A stretch of 9,833 nt of DNA from JBBRYK01 sp038237665 (GTDB lineage Bacteria; Actinomycetota; Thermoleophilia; Gaiellales; Gaiellaceae): contig JBBRYK010000093.1 in assembly GCA_038237665.1 (NCBI GenBank), forward strand, positions 1 to 9,833, given 5' to 3'. Under the pieces are notes generated by a model. The model was given only the letters and a program-made list of their open reading frames with translations, made no database searches and had not been told where the DNA came from. Made by a program: the position numbers and the translations under genes. This document shows, in pieces, positions 7,310 through 9,833 of the stretch. Positions within the stretch are counted from its first letter, which is position 1. Each line of letters begins with the position of its first letter.

Positions 7310-9403
7310 ATGGCGACGATCGAAAAGCAGGCCGTTCCGGCGCTGGATCGCGTCCGGAACATCGGGATCATGGCCCACATCGACGCCGGCAAGACCACGA
7401 CGACCGAGCGGATCCTCTACTACACCGGCCGCACCCACAAGATGGGCGAGGTCCACGAGGGCGCCGCCGTCATGGACTGGATGGAACAGGAGCAGGAGCG
7501 CGGGATCACGATCACGTCTGCTGCCACGACGGCGCAGTGGCGCGACTTTCGTATCAACATTATCGATACGCCCGGGCACGTGGACTTTACGATGGAAGTG
7601 GAGCGCAGCCTGCGCGTCCTCGACGGCGCGATCGCCGTTTTCGACTCGGTCGCCGGCGTCGAGCCCCAGTCCGAAACGGTCTGGCGGCAGGCCGATCGCT
7701 ACCGCGTGCCGCGCATCGCGTTCATCAACAAGATGGATCGCACCGGCGCGGACTTCTTCGGCGCGGTGCAGTCGATGGTCGACCGCCTCGGTGCCCGGCC
7801 CGTGCCCGTCCAGCTGCCGATCGGGCAGGAGGAGCACTTCCGGGGCGTCATCGACCTCGTCGAGATGAAGGGGCTCGTCTGGAATGACGACCTCGGCATG
7901 ACGATCGAGACGATCGAGATCCCGAGCGAGCTTTCCGAGCAGGCGAGCGAGTACCACCACCAGCTGATCGACGCGGTCGCCGACCACGACGACGAGCTGA
8001 TGAACGCCTACCTCGAGGACGAGGGGAAGGTGACGCCGGAGATGCTGAGGCGCGCTCTCCGCAAGGCGACGCTCGATGCCACCGTCACCCCGGTCCTGCT
8101 CGGCTCCGCCTTCAAGAACAAGGGCGTGCAGCCGCTGCTCGACTCCGTCGTCGACTATCTGCCGAGCCCGCTCGACGTTCCGCCCGTGCAGGGGATCGAC
8201 CCGCGTACGGACCACGAGCTCTCGCGCCGGCCGGCGCTCGACGAGCCGTTTGCGGCACTCGCCTTCAAGGTCATGTCCGACCCCTTCGTCGGCAAGTTGA
8301 CCTACTTCCGGGTCTATTCGGGCCAGGTCAAGGCCGGCGACCGTGTTCTGAACACGACGACCGGCAAGACCGAGCGCATCGGCCGCATCCTGCAGATGCA
8401 CGCGAACCACCGTGAGGAGCGGACCGAGATCGGTGCTGGCGAGATCGCTGCAGCAGTCGGGCTGAAGGCGACGACGACGGGCGACACGCTCGCCATCGAA
8501 TCGGCGCCGATCCGCCTGGAGTCGATGGATTTCCCGGATCCGGTGATCTCGGTCGCGATCGAGCCGAAGACGAAGAGCGACCAGGACAAGCTGGGCGAAG
8601 GCCTTCAGCGGCTCACCGACGAGGACCCGACCTTCCGCGTCCGCACCGACGACGAGACGGGGCAGACGCTGATCTCAGGGATGGGCGAGTTGCACCTCGA
8701 GATCATCGTCGACCGCCTGATGCGCGAGTTCAAGGTCGACGCCAACGTCGGCCGTCCGCAGGTCGCCTACCGCGAGACGATCGGCCAGGCCGTGCAGAAG
8801 ATCGAGGGGCGGTTCGTCCGCCAGACCGGCGGCCGCGGCCAGTACGGCCATGTCGTGATCGACCTCGAGCCGACCGATCCGGGCGAGGGCTACGAGTTCC
8901 TGGACAAGATCGTGGGCGGCAAGGTCCCGAAGGAGTACATCCCAGCCGTCGACGTGGGCATCCAGGAGGCGATGGAATCGGGCGTCCTGGCCGGTTATCC
9001 GGTCGTCGACGTCCGCGTGCTCTTGAAAGACGGCTCGTACCACGACGTCGACTCGAGCGAGCTGGCCTTCAAGGTCGCCGGTTCGATGGCCTTCAAGTCG
9101 GCCATGAAGCGGGCGAAGCCGAAGCTGCTCGAGCCGGTCATGTCCGTCGAGGTCGTGACACCCGAGGACTATCTCGGCGACGTCATGGGCGACCTCAACT
9201 CACGCCGCGGGCGGGTCGAAGGGCTCGAGCCTCGGGGCAACGCCCAGGCGATCAAGGCCCATGTTCCGCTGGCCACCATGTTCGGATACGCAACCGACCT
9301 GCGCTCGACGACGCAGGGCCGGGCCACGTTCACGATGCAGTTCGATCGCTACGAGGAAGTGCCTCAATCGATCGCCGGCGAGATCGTCGACGCCCAGAGC
9401 TAA
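7310..9403 (+). CDS. fusA: Translation elongation factor G
   Basis: EF-G is the GTPase that drives translocation of tRNA and mRNA and, with ribosome recycling factor, splits ribosomes. From ATG 7310 the product is 697 residues, the normal size. All G motifs are present: AHIDAGKT (22-29), RGITI (64-68), DTPGH (86-90, with catalytic His90), NKMD (140-143), and the GSAFKNKGVQPLLD region. Domain IV shows GGRGQYGHV, and the C-terminus has the usual domain V ending. The start is ambiguous. GTG at 7295 and GTG at 7298 are in frame and overlap the rpsG stop, which would couple translation. ATG 7310 gives MATIEKQ, closer to relatives, with GGTGGTG about nine bases upstream as a weak Shine-Dalgarno. 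It is third in the str operon. Confidence 0.97.
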   Translation: MATIEKQAVPALDRVRNIGIMAHIDAGKTTTTERILYYTGRTHKMGEVHEGAAVMDWMEQEQERGITITSAATTAQWRDFRINIIDTPGHVDFTMEVERSLRVLDGAIAVFDSVAGVEPQSETVWRQADRYRVPRIAFINKMDRTGADFFGAVQSMVDRLGARPVPVQLPIGQEEHFRGVIDLVEMKGLVWNDDLGMTIETIEIPSELSEQASEYHHQLIDAVADHDDELMNAYLEDEGKVTPEMLRRALRKATLDATVTPVLLGSAFKNKGVQPLLDSVVDYLPSPLDVPPVQGIDPRTDHELSRRPALDEPFAALAFKVMSDPFVGKLTYFRVYSGQVKAGDRVLNTTTGKTERIGRILQMHANHREERTEIGAGEIAAAVGLKATTTGDTLAIESAPIRLESMDFPDPVISVAIEPKTKSDQDKLGEGLQRLTDEDPTFRVRTDDETGQTLISGMGELHLEIIVDRLMREFKVDANVGRPQVAYRETIGQAVQKIEGRFVRQTGGRGQYGHVVIDLEPTDPGEGYEFLDKIVGGKVPKEYIPAVDVGIQEAMESGVLAGYPVVDVRVLLKDGSYHDVDSSELAFKVAGSMAFKSAMKRAKPKLLEPVMSVEVVTPEDYLGDVMGDLNSRRGRVEGLEPRGNAQAIKAHVPLATMFGYATDLRSTTQGRATFTMQFDRYEEVPQSIAGEIVDAQS

Positions 9404-9414
9404 GAGAGGAGTTC

Positions 9415-9420
9415 GGAGGA
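9415..9420 (+). promoter_or_regulatory. Strong ribosome binding site of tuf
   Basis: GGAGGA lies four bases before the ATG at 9425, in the 21-base gap after fusA. It is the closest match to the anti-Shine-Dalgarno sequence in the window and fits the high EF-Tu output that cells need relative to the other operon products. Confidence 0.75.
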
Positions 9421-9424
9421 CCCA

Positions 9425-9833
9425 ATGTCCAAGCAGAAGTTCGAGCGCACGAAGCCGCATCTCAATGTCGGCACCATCGGTCACATCGACCACGGCAAGA
9501 CAACGCTGACGGCCGCGATCACCAAGGTGCTCTCAGAGCAGGGCACGAATACGACCGCGCGCGACTTCGCGTCGATCGACAACGCTCCGGAGGAGCGTCA
9601 GCGCGGGATCACGATCAACACCGCGCACGTCGAATACGAGACGGAGAACCGGCACTACGCCCACGTCGACTGCCCGGGGCACGCCGACTACATCAAGAAC
9701 ATGATCACCGGCGCCGCTCAGATGGACGGCGCGATCCTCGTCGTCTCGGCGGCCGACGGCCCGATGCCGCAGACGCGCGAGCACATCCTGCTGGGCCGCC
9801 AGGTCGGGATCCCGGCGATGGTCGTCTACCTGA
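9425..9833 (+). CDS. tuf: Translation elongation factor Tu, 3'-truncated by window
   Basis: EF-Tu delivers aminoacyl-tRNA to the ribosome as a GTP complex. The first 136 residues are present and match bacterial EF-Tu closely: the P-loop GHIDHGKT (19-26), switch I around RGITI (60-64), and DCPGH (82-86, with the GTP-hydrolysis histidine at 86). The window ends inside the GTPase domain at MVVYL, just before the expected NKxD motif. The start ATG follows GGAGGA at good spacing. The gene is last of the four str genes seen here and lies 21 bases after fusA with no terminator between, so it is probably co-transcribed. A separate tuf promoter inside fusA cannot be excluded. Confidence 0.98.
   Translation, partial: MSKQKFERTKPHLNVGTIGHIDHGKTTLTAAITKVLSEQGTNTTARDFASIDNAPEERQRGITINTAHVEYETENRHYAHVDCPGHADYIKNMITGAAQMDGAILVVSAADGPMPQTREHILLGRQVGIPAMVVYL

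Noticed and set aside
7289..8410. 373-codon minus-strand open frame opposite fusA
   Set aside because: It is antisense to the conserved EF-G GTPase domain, with no recognisable motif.

Overview
This is a high-GC bacterial chromosome segment centred on core transcription and translation genes. In order it holds the 3' part of rpoC (RNA polymerase beta'), a cluster of hairpins, an unfamiliar exported protein, a convergent membrane diguanylate cyclase, and then the classical str operon rpsL-rpsG-fusA-tuf, with tuf cut off by the window end. GC-rich third positions, the order rpoC ... rpsL-rpsG-fusA-tuf, and actinobacterial-looking RpoC and S12 sequences suggest Actinomycetota. A deep-branching lineage such as Thermoleophilia (Gaiellales or Solirubrobacterales) is my best guess. 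That placement is inference from remembered protein families, not from a search.

Layout. Bases 1-2894 encode the last roughly 960 residues of beta', including the catalytic Mg site, zinc site 2, bridge helix and trigger loop. Bases 2895-3271 have no gene. They hold up to four successive hairpins, of which the one at 2943-2970 is the best terminator, and an AT-rich spot near 3071-3085. Bases 3272-5038 (+) encode a 588-residue predicted exported protein. It looks like a TIM-barrel, glycosidase-like domain joined to a helical region resembling the SurA/PrsA chaperone core. Bases 5035-6183 (-) encode a TM-coiled coil-GAF-GGDEF protein. Its stop codon shares the CTAG palindrome with the stop of the exported protein.

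Bases 6184-6459 form a divergent control region. A good sigma70-type promoter (6362-6390) fires rightward into a leader with a strong hairpin, and then into rpsL, which starts at TTG behind a clear Shine-Dalgarno. rpsL and rpsG overlap by one base, the rpsG end is very close to or overlaps the fusA start, and tuf follows 21 bases after fusA with its own strong Shine-Dalgarno, so the four genes form one tightly packed operon.

The core genes appear intact and ordinary. The interest lies in the two accessory genes inserted between the rpo and str operons: an undescribed two-domain exported protein and a cyclic-di-GMP synthase that shares an upstream region with the ribosomal operon. I saw no mobile element, CRISPR array, tRNA or rRNA.
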